Part shown: piece after piece, positions 8,191-18,285 of the stretch
How positions within the stretch are numbered: the first letter of the stretch is position 1
How the letters are laid out: the number at the start of each line of letters is the position of its first letter
Source: an uncultured Prevotella sp.
GTDB lineage: Bacteria; Bacteroidota; Bacteroidia; Bacteroidales; Bacteroidaceae
Assembly: GCA_947302435.1 (NCBI GenBank)
Contig: CAMYVQ010000003.1
Coordinates: 29,421-93,420 of the forward strand
Reading direction: 5' to 3'
DNA length: 64,000 nt
Translations under genes and position numbers: made by a program
The notes under the pieces: generated by a model
What the model saw: only the letters and a program-made list of their open reading frames with translations
Databases searched by the model: none
Told to the model about the DNA's origin: nothing

Positions 8191-9017
8191 TGATGAGACA
8201 CATCAGATTAGCCCTCCTACTGTGTCTGGCATGCTGGTTAGGCAGCTGCTCCAGTCCGTCCAACGTAGCCTATTTCCAGAACGCGGAGGACTTACGAGGC
8301 ATGACCGTACAGGAGGAACAGCCGTTCCGTCTACAGCCAAAGGACAAGATCAACATTGTCATCAACAGCACCGACCCGATGCTGGTGCAACAGTTCAATC
8401 TTTCCTCATCAAGCAACACGCTGCAAGCACTTGGAACCACCAGGGCTCCCATCACATCAATGGGAGGCTCCAGCGAAAGAGGACAGATACTGGCATATAC
8501 TGTCGACGAGCAAGGCGACATTGACTTCCCCATCTTGGGAAAGATAGCCGTGGCAGGACAGACACGTCAGGAAGTGGCCGCCTATCTGCGCAACCGACTG
8601 ATTGCGCGCGACCTTGTCAAAGACCCTATTGTCATTGTCGAATATGTCAATCTGGCTGTCGTCGTGCTGGGTGAGGTCAACCGTCCCGGTCGTGTGGACG
8701 TGACGAAGGACTACTTCACCATTCTCGATGCCATTGCCGCAGTAGGCGACCTGACCATCAACGGACAGCGTGAGAATGTGATGGTATTCCGCGAGATTGA
8801 CGGTGAAGACCAGACTTACGTCATCAACCTGTGTGACCGTGAGAATGTCCTGAACTCACCGGCCTTCTACCTGCAACAAAATGACGTGGTCTATGTAACC
8901 CCCAACCCCAAGAAACGGCGTGAAGCCAACTCTGCCGGCAACACTTTCAACCAACCTGCGGTTTGGATTTCACTGTTAACCCTGCTGACGACCATTAGTT
9001 CGTTCTTAATAAAATAA
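8190..9017 (+). CDS. wza: Polysaccharide export lipoprotein, Wza-like
   Basis: 275 residues. A lipoprotein signal peptide (LALLLCLACWLGSC, lipobox cysteine about residue 21) is followed by the polysaccharide-export (Poly_export) domain: FRLQPKDKINIVINSTDP, then GDIDFPILGKIAVAGQTRQE. SLBB-like beta domains follow (VVVLGEVNRPGRV, FTILDAIAAVGDLTING). A final hydrophobic segment (AVWISLLTLLTTISSFLIK) is in the place of the Wza membrane helix. It would form the outer-membrane channel for the polymer together with the downstream Wzc-like protein. It is translationally coupled to the preceding sensor-like gene by a one-base overlap. Confidence 0.93.
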   Translation: MMRHIRLALLLCLACWLGSCSSPSNVAYFQNAEDLRGMTVQEEQPFRLQPKDKINIVINSTDPMLVQQFNLSSSSNTLQALGTTRAPITSMGGSSERGQILAYTVDEQGDIDFPILGKIAVAGQTRQEVAAYLRNRLIARDLVKDPIVIVEYVNLAVVVLGEVNRPGRVDVTKDYFTILDAIAAVGDLTINGQRENVMVFREIDGEDQTYVINLCDRENVLNSPAFYLQQNDVVYVTPNPKKRREANSAGNTFNQPAVWISLLTLLTTISSFLIK

Positions 9018-9045
9018 GCGACAACCAAGGCAACCCACATCAGGA

Positions 9046-11070
9046 ATGAGCAAATCAAAAGAAAACATCTTGACCATTGGCAACCTGTGGCATCTATGCA
9101 TCGTTCGATGGAGATGGTTTGCCATTTCCGTGCTGGTATGCCTGTTGTTTGCTGTCAGATACATTCTGACCACCCCCTATCTGTACACCCGGACGGCTTC
9201 CATCATCATCAGTGAAGAAGCCCTTGGCAACAATGCCTCCAACAGCAGTAACAGCTTCAATGACATCGGGTTTGTCACACAGAAAAGCAAAGTCTCTGAT
9301 GTCGTGCGTCACATCACGTCATTGGAAGTGCTCGTAGAAGTGGCCAAACAGATGGAGGAAGGGATCAGCGATAGCGATGCCATTGAGATGGCTGAGGGCA
9401 TACAAGACCGCCTTTCCGTTGAAGCCGAGGGTGCGAATTCGAATATCATCAACCTGACCTATCAAGACTCCACTACTGCCATCGCAGGAAAGACCCTATC
9501 CCTCATCATCAAAGTCTTCAACGAGAAATGGATTGAAGATAAACAGACCATCATCAGAAACTCTTCTCTCTTTATTGATTCCAGACTTCGATTGCTGGAG
9601 CACGACTTGAACTTGGTCGATGACAGTATCTCGTCGTTCAAGAGCAGATACGGCATTACGGAGCTGGAAAATGTGGGCAATGTCTACCTGCAACAACAAA
9701 GCAATGCAGATGCAGAGATATTGAGGTTGATGAACCAGAAAGCAATGGCAGAGTATATCCGCAGCCTGTTGGAAGACACGTCATCGCAACAGCAACTACT
9801 GCTGGTCAATTCAGGCATCAACAACAACCTTATCGAATCGCAAATCACGCTCTACAACAATCTCCTTCTGCAAATGCAGAGCCACATGGAATACACGTCA
9901 GAGCAAAATCCACTGATGATCAACCTGGAGAAAGAGCTGAAGAGTCTGCGGAAGAACATTCTTTCCAATGTTGTCAACCATATCCGCACGATCGACATTC
10001 AGCTATACTCACTGCGCGAATATCATGGCGAGACGGCCTCAAAGATTTCCTCCAATCCGACTCAAGCCAAGCATCTCATTTCCATCCAGCGCTCCCAAAA
10101 GGTCAAGGAAAGCCTTTATACGTTCCTACTCCAGAAAAAGGAAGAGAACGAAATCAGCATCACCTATAAGCCCTCGCCCAGTCAGGTAATCGACATGCCC
10201 CATGGCAGTGGCAAGCCCTCTTCCCCCAAAAGAGCCAGAGTTCTGATAGGAGCCATCCTGTTCGGTCTCATAGCGCCACTGACCCTCATCTTCATTCTCG
10301 CTTCATTTGACAGCAGCGTACGCGACCGCTCTGACGTTGAAGCAGTCGACGGACTCCAATTCCTTGGCGATGTGCCTTTTGTCAAGCGGAGAATCTCATG
10401 GGCCAACCAATTGAAACGTTTCTGGAAAAAGTCTGGCAGCGATCCTTTTGTAGTGAGAGACGGAGGGCAAGACCCTGTGAACGAGGCTTTCCGTATGATC
10501 CGCACACATTTGGAACGCCACAAAGACAGCCATGCCGACCACAAAGTATTGATGGTCACATCAGACGAAGAACAAACAGGCAAGACCTTTGTCGGCATGA
10601 ATCTGGCACTGGCATTGGCATTGGTTGACCGACGAGTATTGTTCATCGACGCAGACTTACGCAAACATGGGGCATCGCGGTTATGGCACACGCCGAAAGA
10701 AGGGCTTTCCGACTATCTGAAAGGGAGAACTTCGGATGCTTCGACGTTGTTCTGGCACCAAGACAACTATCCGAATCTCGACGTATTGCCTTCGGGTATG
10801 CATCCCGCCAATCCCACTGAATTGTTGAACAGTTCCATGTTTGGCAAACTCATCGCCGACGTCCGTCCCCGATATGACTATATCATCATTGACACGCCCC
10901 AAGCCAACAAACTGGCAGATGCCGGGATTATTGCCAAGTACGCCGACTGCACCCTGTATATCATCCATGCCGGTGTCTTTGAGCGGAACAATTTGGAACA
11001 GCTGAAACAACAGGAAGGCGAAAAGCCAAGCCAGCTGATCGTCCTAAACCAAGTAAAAATGGAATATTGA
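9046..11070 (+). CDS. wzc: Wzc-like chain-length regulator / BY-kinase
   Basis: 674 residues. There is an N-terminal Wzz domain with a first membrane helix (FAISVLVCLLFAVRYIL), a long periplasmic coiled-coil region (about 170-390), a second helix (VLIGAILFGLIAPLTLIFIL) and a cytoplasmic P-loop ATPase domain. The Walker A region is unusual, TSDEEQTGKT (K513), where an SxPGEGKS-type loop is normal. Walker A' is VLFIDADLRK (D535, D537) and the Walker B-like strand is YDYIIIDTPQ. The C-terminus ends NQVKMEY: only one tyrosine, not the tyrosine cluster phosphorylated in classical Wzc. It probably still controls polymer length with the upstream Wza-like channel, but phosphorylation control may differ. 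Confidence 0.9.
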   Translation: MSKSKENILTIGNLWHLCIVRWRWFAISVLVCLLFAVRYILTTPYLYTRTASIIISEEALGNNASNSSNSFNDIGFVTQKSKVSDVVRHITSLEVLVEVAKQMEEGISDSDAIEMAEGIQDRLSVEAEGANSNIINLTYQDSTTAIAGKTLSLIIKVFNEKWIEDKQTIIRNSSLFIDSRLRLLEHDLNLVDDSISSFKSRYGITELENVGNVYLQQQSNADAEILRLMNQKAMAEYIRSLLEDTSSQQQLLLVNSGINNNLIESQITLYNNLLLQMQSHMEYTSEQNPLMINLEKELKSLRKNILSNVVNHIRTIDIQLYSLREYHGETASKISSNPTQAKHLISIQRSQKVKESLYTFLLQKKEENEISITYKPSPSQVIDMPHGSGKPSSPKRARVLIGAILFGLIAPLTLIFILASFDSSVRDRSDVEAVDGLQFLGDVPFVKRRISWANQLKRFWKKSGSDPFVVRDGGQDPVNEAFRMIRTHLERHKDSHADHKVLMVTSDEEQTGKTFVGMNLALALALVDRRVLFIDADLRKHGASRLWHTPKEGLSDYLKGRTSDASTLFWHQDNYPNLDVLPSGMHPANPTELLNSSMFGKLIADVRPRYDYIIIDTPQANKLADAGIIAKYADCTLYIIHAGVFERNNLEQLKQQEGEKPSQLIVLNQVKMEY

Positions 11071-11081
11071 AACCATAAAAT

Positions 11082-11588
11082 ATGAGCAACTATCAAGTTC
11101 ATCCATCCAGCTACATCGATGATGATGTCATCATTGGCGAAGGCACCAAAATCTGGCATTTCTGCCATGTTCAGCGTGGTGCAGTCATTGGCAAGAACTG
11201 CTCTTTCGGCCAGAATGTCAACATTGGCAACAATGTCAAGATTGGCAATGGCGTTCGCATACAAAACAATGTCTCTGTCTATGAAGGCGTGGAGATTGAA
11301 GACAATGTGTTCTGCGGCCCATCATGCGTGTTCACCAATGTCTTGGTGCCACGGGCCCACTTCCCTGTTCACGGAAAGTACAACAAGACCCTGATCAAGG
11401 AAGGGGCCTCGTTAGGAGCCAACTGCACCATCGTCTGCGGACATACCGTAGGCCGTGGAGCCATGATAGCCGCCGGAGCCGTGGTCACCCACGATGTTCC
11501 TGACTTTGCCCTGATGGCCGGCGTACCTGCCCGACAGATTGGAACGGTCAATGAACAGGGTGAAATCATTGAAAAGGTAAAAAAATAG
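11082..11588 (+). CDS. wbpD: WbpD-like N-acetyltransferase (UDP-GlcNAc3NA to UDP-GlcNAc3NAcA)
   Basis: 168 residues, a left-handed beta-helix acyltransferase. Hexapeptide repeats run through [24 protein letters not shown] and [10 protein letters not shown]. It has the [10 protein letters not shown] segment, the [13 protein letters not shown] turn and [21 protein letters not shown]. These features match the family that N-acetylates the 3-amino group of UDP-2-acetamido-3-amino-glucuronate. It sits 12 bases before the matching aminotransferase (wbpE type), which supports this specific substrate over other hexapeptide transferases. Confidence 0.85.
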   Translation: MSNYQVHPSSYIDDDVIIGEGTKIWHFCHVQRGAVIGKNCSFGQNVNIGNNVKIGNGVRIQNNVSVYEGVEIEDNVFCGPSCVFTNVLVPRAHFPVHGKYNKTLIKEGASLGANCTIVCGHTVGRGAMIAAGAVVTHDVPDFALMAGVPARQIGTVNEQGEIIEKVKK

Positions 11589-11599
11589 AATCTATTACT

Positions 11600-12730
11600 A
11601 TGCAATTCAGAGATTTAGCAAAACAATACGAGGCCCTCAAGCACGACATTGACCAAGCCATGCTCACCGTGGCATCGCAAAGCCATTACATCATGGGGCC
11701 ACAAGTAAAGGAACTGGAGGAACAGTTGGCTGCATACACAGGAGTGAAACACTGCCTGAGTTGCGCTAACGGTACCGATGCCCTTACATTGGCACTGAAG
11801 GCTTGGGGAATAGGTCCGGGCGATGCCGTGTTTGTGCCAGACTTCACATTCTTCTCATCGGCTGAAGTGGTCGCATTGGAAGGTGCCACTCCCCTATTCG
11901 TCGATGTGGACAGCACCACCTATAATATTGACACCAATAGTTTAGAGACGGTCATCAAGCAAACCCTGGCCGACGGCAAGCTGACACCAAAAGTCATCGT
12001 AGCCGTAGATTTGTTCGGCCTTCCGGCCAACTATCCGCAGGTGAAGGCGATTGCCAACAAATACAACCTGCTGATACTGGAAGACGGCGCACAGGGATTC
12101 GGCGGAAGCATCAAGGGCAAGAAAGCCTGCTCTTTCGGCGACATCAGCACCACTTCGTTCTTCCCTGCCAAACCGTTGGGATGCTATGGCGACGGAGGGG
12201 CTGTGTTCACCGACAATGACGAATGGGCTGCACTCATGAACTCCTACCGCGTACATGGCAAGGGCGACAACAAATACGACAATGTGCGCATTGGCATGAA
12301 CTCGCGCCTCGACACCATGCAGGCCGCCATCCTTCAGGTAAAGCTCCGCGCTTTCGACGATGAGGTGGAGCGCGTAAACGAGGCAGCACAGCACTACACC
12401 CGACTGCTGAAAGGACATGTACAGACACCTGTCATTCCTGAGGGTTTCGGCTCCAGCTGGGCACAGTACACCATACAGTTGAACGACACGGCACAGCGCG
12501 ACCGTCTGCAACAGGCTCTCAAACAGGCAGGCATTCCGTCGATGGTCTATTACCCAAAGACCATGCACCAGCAACTGGCTTTCGAAGGCATCACGCAACC
12601 TGTATGCTGTGAGGACTTCGTGGCTAAGAAACTGAGTGCCACCGTTCTTTCCCTGCCCATGCACCCTTATATTGAATCGTCCGAAATAGAGTATATCTGT
12701 TCGACTCTCATTGAGGAATTAAACAAATAA
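11600..12730 (+). CDS. wbpE: WbpE-like sugar aminotransferase (DegT/DnrJ/EryC1/StrS)
   Basis: 376 residues, a full-length PLP sugar aminotransferase. It begins MQFRDLAKQYEALK and contains CANGTDALTLALKAWGIGPGD. K191 in FFPAKPLGCYGDGG is the expected PLP-binding lysine, and RIGMNSRLDTMQAAIL follows. The family member adjacent to a WbpD-type acetyltransferase normally aminates UDP-2-acetamido-3-keto-glucuronate using glutamate. The 3-keto substrate would come from the WbpB-type oxidoreductase at 25.6 kb. Confidence 0.88.
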   Translation: MQFRDLAKQYEALKHDIDQAMLTVASQSHYIMGPQVKELEEQLAAYTGVKHCLSCANGTDALTLALKAWGIGPGDAVFVPDFTFFSSAEVVALEGATPLFVDVDSTTYNIDTNSLETVIKQTLADGKLTPKVIVAVDLFGLPANYPQVKAIANKYNLLILEDGAQGFGGSIKGKKACSFGDISTTSFFPAKPLGCYGDGGAVFTDNDEWAALMNSYRVHGKGDNKYDNVRIGMNSRLDTMQAAILQVKLRAFDDEVERVNEAAQHYTRLLKGHVQTPVIPEGFGSSWAQYTIQLNDTAQRDRLQQALKQAGIPSMVYYPKTMHQQLAFEGITQPVCCEDFVAKKLSATVLSLPMHPYIESSEIEYICSTLIEELNK

Positions 12731-12750
12731 GGGCTAAACCATTTCCCTGT

Positions 12751-13650
12751 ATGAAAGTTTGCATCAAGGAGCACCTGAATCATATTCCTCACTTGAACGA
12801 TTTCCTTGACGACTGGAATCTTGAGATGAATGTCGGCGACCAATTGGAGTGTGTCGCCTTCACCGCCCAGCAAGAGTATGAAGCCATCAAAAAGAAATTT
12901 CCGTTGGGTCTGGCACAAATCATCATCGTATTGGATTACATTTGGCATGAAATGTGTCCGAAAATACAGTTCACAAGAAAACTGTACTTCTTTCTTACGG
13001 GCGAACGGCACCGCACCTACAGTCACACTGAAATCTTAGGCAGAATATGCAGGGCTGGCTTCAAGATTGTCAGCGAGGAGAACCAACTGGGCTATCTGCA
13101 CATTCTTGCACAGAAGAAGTCAAACCCATTGGAACGCAACGAGACCTGTGTATCGCCTATATTGAGACTACCACGTGTAGGAAAGGACGGAAAAATGATT
13201 GATGTCTACAAATTCCGCACGATGTACAGCTATTCACAATATCTGCAAGACTACGTCTATGAGAAAAACAAGCTGAACAAAAGCGGTAAACTGGCCAATG
13301 ATTTCCGTGTCAACATCTGGGGAAAAATACTTCGCCCCATTTGGCTCGACGAACTGCCGATGCTATGGAATGTGTTGCGTGGCGACATGAAATGGGTAGG
13401 CGTACGCCCATTGTCGGAACACTTCTTCTCACTCTATACGCCTGAAATGCAATTTCTCCGCACCAGAGTGAAACCTGGAATGCTGCCACCCTTCTATTTT
13501 GAAAAGAAAACCCCTGTAGGATTAGACGAGATCCAAGACTCGGAACGCCGGTATATAGAATCGTACTTAGGGCATCCCACCATCACAGACTGGCGGTATT
13601 TCTGGGGAACAGTATTCAACATTCTGATGAAAATGAAGCATAGCAAATGA
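12751..13650 (+). CDS. Bacterial sugar transferase (WcaJ-type catalytic domain), probable initiating enzyme
   Basis: 299 residues. The C-terminal half carries the monotopic phosphoglycosyltransferase motifs: IDVYKFRTMY, the key DELPMLWNVLRGDMKWVGVRP segment with its acidic pair, and VKPGMLPPF. This family moves a sugar-1-phosphate onto undecaprenyl phosphate to start the repeat unit. The usual N-terminal re-entrant membrane helix is not evident. The first 130 residues resemble a soluble domain of unknown role (TEILGRICRAGFKIVSEE). It is the only initiating-transferase candidate in the locus. Confidence 0.8.
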   Translation: MKVCIKEHLNHIPHLNDFLDDWNLEMNVGDQLECVAFTAQQEYEAIKKKFPLGLAQIIIVLDYIWHEMCPKIQFTRKLYFFLTGERHRTYSHTEILGRICRAGFKIVSEENQLGYLHILAQKKSNPLERNETCVSPILRLPRVGKDGKMIDVYKFRTMYSYSQYLQDYVYEKNKLNKSGKLANDFRVNIWGKILRPIWLDELPMLWNVLRGDMKWVGVRPLSEHFFSLYTPEMQFLRTRVKPGMLPPFYFEKKTPVGLDEIQDSERRYIESYLGHPTITDWRYFWGTVFNILMKMKHSK

Positions 13651-13711
13651 CAAAATAAGGGATTACCCATTATTATAGAAACCATATTAATAACTTAAAC
13701 ACTTTACAACT

Positions 13712-15880
13712 ATGTTACATCATTTTAATTTCATGACAAGAGCATGCTTATGCGCATGTGTCTTGTTCGCGGCAACTTCATGTAAGGACACCGACGATTT
13801 CTTTACCTCTAAGGGCAATGAGGACAAGACAAACACTGAAGCCTACGATTTCGACTTCTCAACGAAACAGGAAGTAGACTTGTATGTTGAATACAAAGGT
13901 TTCGGGTATAGTGCTTCTGAACCCGTTGGCTCTGTACGATTCGGTATTTACGGTACCAACCCCGTAGTCAATGAAAACACAGAGAACCAATACGTGGACG
14001 AAAGCATCAAGCCCATCATTGAACTGTACACTGACGAAAGAGGCAAGTTCGACCAAACCATCACTCTGCCTGCATACGCCAAAGTGCTTCACATCGTGAC
14101 CGGTAATCTCGCAATTGGTTTTTCCCACGAGCAGGTTCAAGTTGTCAATCATGAAGCCAAGCTCACAGTTGAAAACGACGGTTCAACCATGAGTGTTTAT
14201 AACCCCAGACGCGCCCCAGGGCCAGGTGAGTCTGTAAGCGAAATTTTGGGCCTTCTCGAAAGCACTGGCTACGAAGTGGATAGCAAAGGAAATGCAACGT
14301 CAGTGCAGATCTACCAGAAGTGGGGAACTCCATTAGGCACTTGGAACTCTGCCACAGGTCGCCCAGATTATTTGTTAGACAAGACAACAGTCACGACACC
14401 AGGTCTGGTACTTACTGACAAAGAGGTTAAAGAAATGTATGATGAGGCATGTAATATTCTTCCAAACAATAGTGGCATTGATAATTCACACTATCGCACC
14501 GCAGCCGACGTTACGCTCAAAAAGGCTTCGGAAGTTACACTCACGGCATTGGGCAGTTTCACGTGCTGGAACACCACTCTTGGCTATTATTATTATAACG
14601 ACGACAACAAGCCGACCAATCGAATGGATCTGAACCCCATTATGCTATTCCCCAACACACAAGACGGTAAAAGGTACGGCGATGGGAATTATTACAACAA
14701 CAATATTGGTATGGTGCGTGGCGATGTGATTCGACTGAAATACTTTCCAAACATAACCGACCCCGATCCTGACAAGAAATACACTGAAGCCAGTAACGTA
14801 TTCCCCAAAGGCACCAAGATTGGCTTTATCATAAGAACCAACGGATGGGGTATGATGGGCGACAAGTATTGCACCAAGACCTATAATAAAAAAATGAATA
14901 TTTGGGCTACTTCTACCGATGGTCTGGCATACGCCAATCCGAAAGTTGAAGGAAAAAACAAGTTCACTAAACCCAATGACAATGGCGAAGCCCGTACCGC
15001 AGAATTCTCATATTCGTTAAGCGATGGCACCCAATACTGTATTTTGGCATTCGAGGATGCTTGCGATGACTACGACTACAACGACTTGATTTTCTCCCTC
15101 AACCCTGCCAATGTCTTCTTAGGACTGCATGAAGTGGAAAAAGACAAGTCTACTGAGTTTGGAGTCTATGCTTTTGAGGACAGATGGCCTGCCCACAGTG
15201 ATTACGATATGAATGATATCATGGTGGATTGCAAGCATGAAATGTTTTTCAGTGACAGTTACGTCAAAAAGGAGATCTACAATCTGACGACCTATCAAAA
15301 TATTGTCGCTGACAAGAGCGGTTTGGCAGTAAAAATGACTTACACCAAAAGACCCAGCAGTATCGTGATGAAAAAGGTCAAGCCTAACTCGAAAGATACA
15401 ACCGTTGTCACATTCCCCGAATATTATAACCTAAAGGATATCTATGCTCTGACAGAGGATGTGAAAAGTGAGATCAATACGACTTATATCCTGGAATTGA
15501 CATATTCAGATGCCCAGCCAATTAAAAATCTGGTGGAGATTGAACCATTCATTTATGGCATCAGGGAAAACAAGGACGAAGAACTCACGCAATGGGAGGT
15601 ACATCTTCCCAACAAAAAGCCGACAAGCGTAATGGATCTCAGCTACTTCTGCACCCACCAAGACGCATCGAATTTCTCTAAAGGAAAGTTCTTTGTCAGC
15701 AGCAACGAATATCCGTTTGCCTTCTATCTGGCAAATGCAAAAGCTGAGAATTTCTTCAACACGACCCTTGTTCGTGCCAACGAAAGTAAGTCTATCAGCT
15801 CTTTCTATCCTAAATTCCTGAACTGGGCTACCAGCAAGGGCGCAGAGGATGCTGACTGGTATCTGTATCCAGCTCAATAA
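13712..15880 (+). CDS. LruC-domain surface lipoprotein
   Basis: 722 residues. A lipoprotein signal (TRACLCACVLFAATSC) is followed by about 370 residues of unrecognised beta-rich sequence. Then come paired acidic motifs typical of the LruC/DUF4842 domain: LAFEDACDDYDYNDLIFS and FEDRWPAHSDYDMNDIMVD. Such Asp-rich loops are probably calcium-binding. The C-terminal 250 residues continue the domain. It interrupts the run of sugar genes and is related in architecture to the lipoprotein at 31.6 kb. An inner ATG at 13733 would give a more compact signal peptide. Function is unknown; surface structure or adhesion is likely. Confidence 0.78.
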   Translation: MLHHFNFMTRACLCACVLFAATSCKDTDDFFTSKGNEDKTNTEAYDFDFSTKQEVDLYVEYKGFGYSASEPVGSVRFGIYGTNPVVNENTENQYVDESIKPIIELYTDERGKFDQTITLPAYAKVLHIVTGNLAIGFSHEQVQVVNHEAKLTVENDGSTMSVYNPRRAPGPGESVSEILGLLESTGYEVDSKGNATSVQIYQKWGTPLGTWNSATGRPDYLLDKTTVTTPGLVLTDKEVKEMYDEACNILPNNSGIDNSHYRTAADVTLKKASEVTLTALGSFTCWNTTLGYYYYNDDNKPTNRMDLNPIMLFPNTQDGKRYGDGNYYNNNIGMVRGDVIRLKYFPNITDPDPDKKYTEASNVFPKGTKIGFIIRTNGWGMMGDKYCTKTYNKKMNIWATSTDGLAYANPKVEGKNKFTKPNDNGEARTAEFSYSLSDGTQYCILAFEDACDDYDYNDLIFSLNPANVFLGLHEVEKDKSTEFGVYAFEDRWPAHSDYDMNDIMVDCKHEMFFSDSYVKKEIYNLTTYQNIVADKSGLAVKMTYTKRPSSIVMKKVKPNSKDTTVVTFPEYYNLKDIYALTEDVKSEINTTYILELTYSDAQPIKNLVEIEPFIYGIRENKDEELTQWEVHLPNKKPTSVMDLSYFCTHQDASNFSKGKFFVSSNEYPFAFYLANAKAENFFNTTLVRANESKSISSFYPKFLNWATSKGAEDADWYLYPAQ

Positions 15881-15907
15881 ATTTGCATCAGCCATATCGT
15901 CATTCCT

Positions 15908-16885
15908 ATGAAATTAAGTGTTGTCATACCGGTTTACAAGGTCGAGCCCTATCTGGAGCGTTGTGTGCAATCTGTTTACCGACAGACTTTCCGTGATATG
16001 GAAATTATCATGGTTGACGATGGCAGTCCAGACAACAGTGGCAAACTGGCCGACCAGTTGGCAGCGCAGGATGCGCGAGCCCGTGTGATTCACCAGGAGA
16101 ACCAAGGTCTCTCTGGGGCGAGGAACACGGGCCTGCGCGCAGCCCAAGGTGACTATGTCGTGTTTTTGGATTCGGATGACGAGTGGGCACTGGAAGATGG
16201 AATAGAAAAGCTGCTTCAACATGACGGTGCTGACCTCATCATTTTCAAGGCTGTTCATATCTGGAAAGACCATCAGGAATGTACACCTGATTTTGACGTA
16301 GACTACATCAAGGGTTTGCCAGATGCACAGACTGTTTTTTCCCATCTCATCCTGACCAAGCAATTTCAGGTAAGTGCCTGCAAATTGCTGGTCAGGCGAC
16401 AGATGCTGATTGAACATGATATTTTCTTTCCGATGGGTTATATCAACGAAGACGTTGACTGGAGTTTCCGCTTGTGGCAGCATGCCCGTAAGGTCGCCGT
16501 TACAAACATGGACTTCTACGGCAATCACCATCGGGCGGGAAGTATCACCCAGACGACAGATATTCGTTCCCATCAGAGCTATGACAAGATATTCACCTAT
16601 TGGAAGGAAGAATGCAACCGTGGATGCGTTAATGCCGATGCCATCCGCGTCTACATGGCAAACCTATGGGTAAGTGGCGGTTATTTCTACTACCAACTAT
16701 CCAAAAAAGAAAAACCGATTGCCTTGCAGATTTTAAGAAAGCACAAAGATTTGCTGGATTACTCAGACACGAAAAAAATCAGAGGGGTCAGGTTTTTGGT
16801 TCGAGCAATCGGTCTAAGAAATGCAGTCGTACTATTAGGCTGCTATAAAAAGCTAAGGTTAATCACCTCAAAGAATGTTGTATAG
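15908..16885 (+). CDS. Glycosyltransferase family 2
   Basis: 325 residues with a GT-A fold: MKLSVVIPVYKVEPYLERCV, the nucleotide-binding MVDDGSPDNSG, QENQGLSGARNTGLRAAQGDYVVFLDSDD with the DXD-like metal site, and NEDVDWSFRLW as the catalytic-base region. Donor and acceptor cannot be read from sequence. It overlaps the next gene by 11 bases, so the two are translationally linked. Confidence 0.9.
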   Translation: MKLSVVIPVYKVEPYLERCVQSVYRQTFRDMEIIMVDDGSPDNSGKLADQLAAQDARARVIHQENQGLSGARNTGLRAAQGDYVVFLDSDDEWALEDGIEKLLQHDGADLIIFKAVHIWKDHQECTPDFDVDYIKGLPDAQTVFSHLILTKQFQVSACKLLVRRQMLIEHDIFFPMGYINEDVDWSFRLWQHARKVAVTNMDFYGNHHRAGSITQTTDIRSHQSYDKIFTYWKEECNRGCVNADAIRVYMANLWVSGGYFYYQLSKKEKPIALQILRKHKDLLDYSDTKKIRGVRFLVRAIGLRNAVVLLGCYKKLRLITSKNVV

Positions 16886-18221
16886 ACTTCATAACAACAT
16901 CCTGATTGTCGGTCTGTTGACGATTTGCATTTTAGCAGTACTGTCGTCAGGAAAAGCGTTTAGTCTTATCACTCCCTTTACTGTGGTAGCATACTTGACA
17001 CAGTTGCTACTCATTATGTCTTTTTCACGGGATGAGAACGCATCTTATTCAGATAAGACGATGTTCGTAACCGTTTTGGTCTATGGCTTGGTGTTAAGCC
17101 TGCTGACCATTCTTTTAGCACATTACTATAACGGAGAGAAATTCCTGTTTGAGGATCCTGATGCAGTATTCTATTACAAAGAAGGAATAAAATCCGCGGA
17201 CATAGGCCTTATTGAGAATGCGGCACGAATCATAAGATTGTATGACTTCGATGACTGGGGGGCATTGTTGGTGAGCTGTTTTCTGATGTATTTCATCCCC
17301 TCAGCCTTCTTCATGAACGCTTTCTATGTGTTCATCGGTGCGGTATCTGCTGTCTTCCTCTATCGTATCGGAAAATATTTTATGCCAGACACATACGCTT
17401 TTTTGGCATCTTTGGCATACAGCACCTCATCCTATCTGATCTTGTTCCACTGCACGTTTCTAAAAGAGTCGTTCTTCGTATTCTTAGTAATCAGTGCCAT
17501 CTATTATTTTTACAGATCTATTGAAGACAAGAATCATCTGGCATTGCTCATGGTGTTTTTCAGTGTCTTCAGTGTCTTTTTTTACCGACCGCCCTTAGTG
17601 GCATTTTTCATGATAGCATATATTGGCTATTATGCCGTCACACAGAGGGGCACCGCTCTCTCTGTTTTCATGTATATGATGATTGCGATAGGACTGGTAG
17701 GATCCATCGCTTTCATGCAAAGTCAGGTGGAAACTTACACAGAGGGAGGAAATACAGACGAGCTACTCTTAGAAAATGGTTCCGCTAACTATTCCGGAGG
17801 ATTCAATTTCTTTGTCGGGTGGTTTGTTGCGTTTCTGGGGCCGTTCCCAACGCTGTTCCCAATGGAAGGTGCAGACCCAAAGTTGATTAACTTTTTTGGG
17901 GCTGGTTTAACATATAAGGCATTTATCGCCATCCCTTTCTGGGTTGGACTTTATTGGGCCGTCAAACGTTTTGAGGTCGTAATGATTCCCATGGTTGTAT
18001 TCGCAATGGCCGAAATTCTTGCCGCAGCATACATCTTAGCGAGTTTTGAGCTGCGCAAAGTGCTGTTGCACGTGCCATTTATGTACATCATGTCATTTTA
18101 TGGCTTATATCAAATAGAAAACAACAAGGTGAACAAGACGTTTGTGAAGTATTTGACATTTTCCTATTTTGCTTTTGCTATAGGAGTCTTGGTTTTATGG
18201 AATCTAATTAGAGTAAAATAA
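16875..18221 (+). CDS. Polytopic membrane protein, probable O-unit polymerase (Wzy-like)
   Basis: 448 residues with about ten hydrophobic segments and a large extracytoplasmic loop after the third (around residues 80-135, FEDPDAVFYYKEGI). I see no GT-C DXD/EXD signature at the first loop and no clear ligase motif. Wzy polymerases are recognised mainly by topology and context. This is the only such candidate in a locus that has Wza-, Wzc- and Wzx-type proteins. A GT39-like transferase is the alternative. Confidence 0.6.
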   Translation: MLYRLHNNILIVGLLTICILAVLSSGKAFSLITPFTVVAYLTQLLLIMSFSRDENASYSDKTMFVTVLVYGLVLSLLTILLAHYYNGEKFLFEDPDAVFYYKEGIKSADIGLIENAARIIRLYDFDDWGALLVSCFLMYFIPSAFFMNAFYVFIGAVSAVFLYRIGKYFMPDTYAFLASLAYSTSSYLILFHCTFLKESFFVFLVISAIYYFYRSIEDKNHLALLMVFFSVFSVFFYRPPLVAFFMIAYIGYYAVTQRGTALSVFMYMMIAIGLVGSIAFMQSQVETYTEGGNTDELLLENGSANYSGGFNFFVGWFVAFLGPFPTLFPMEGADPKLINFFGAGLTYKAFIAIPFWVGLYWAVKRFEVVMIPMVVFAMAEILAAAYILASFELRKVLLHVPFMYIMSFYGLYQIENNKVNKTFVKYLTFSYFAFAIGVLVLWNLIRVK

Positions 18222-18285
18222 TGAAAAGACTGACTCCACGTTCCGGCTTTGCCGCAATATATGATTGAAAATCGGAGGACATGAA

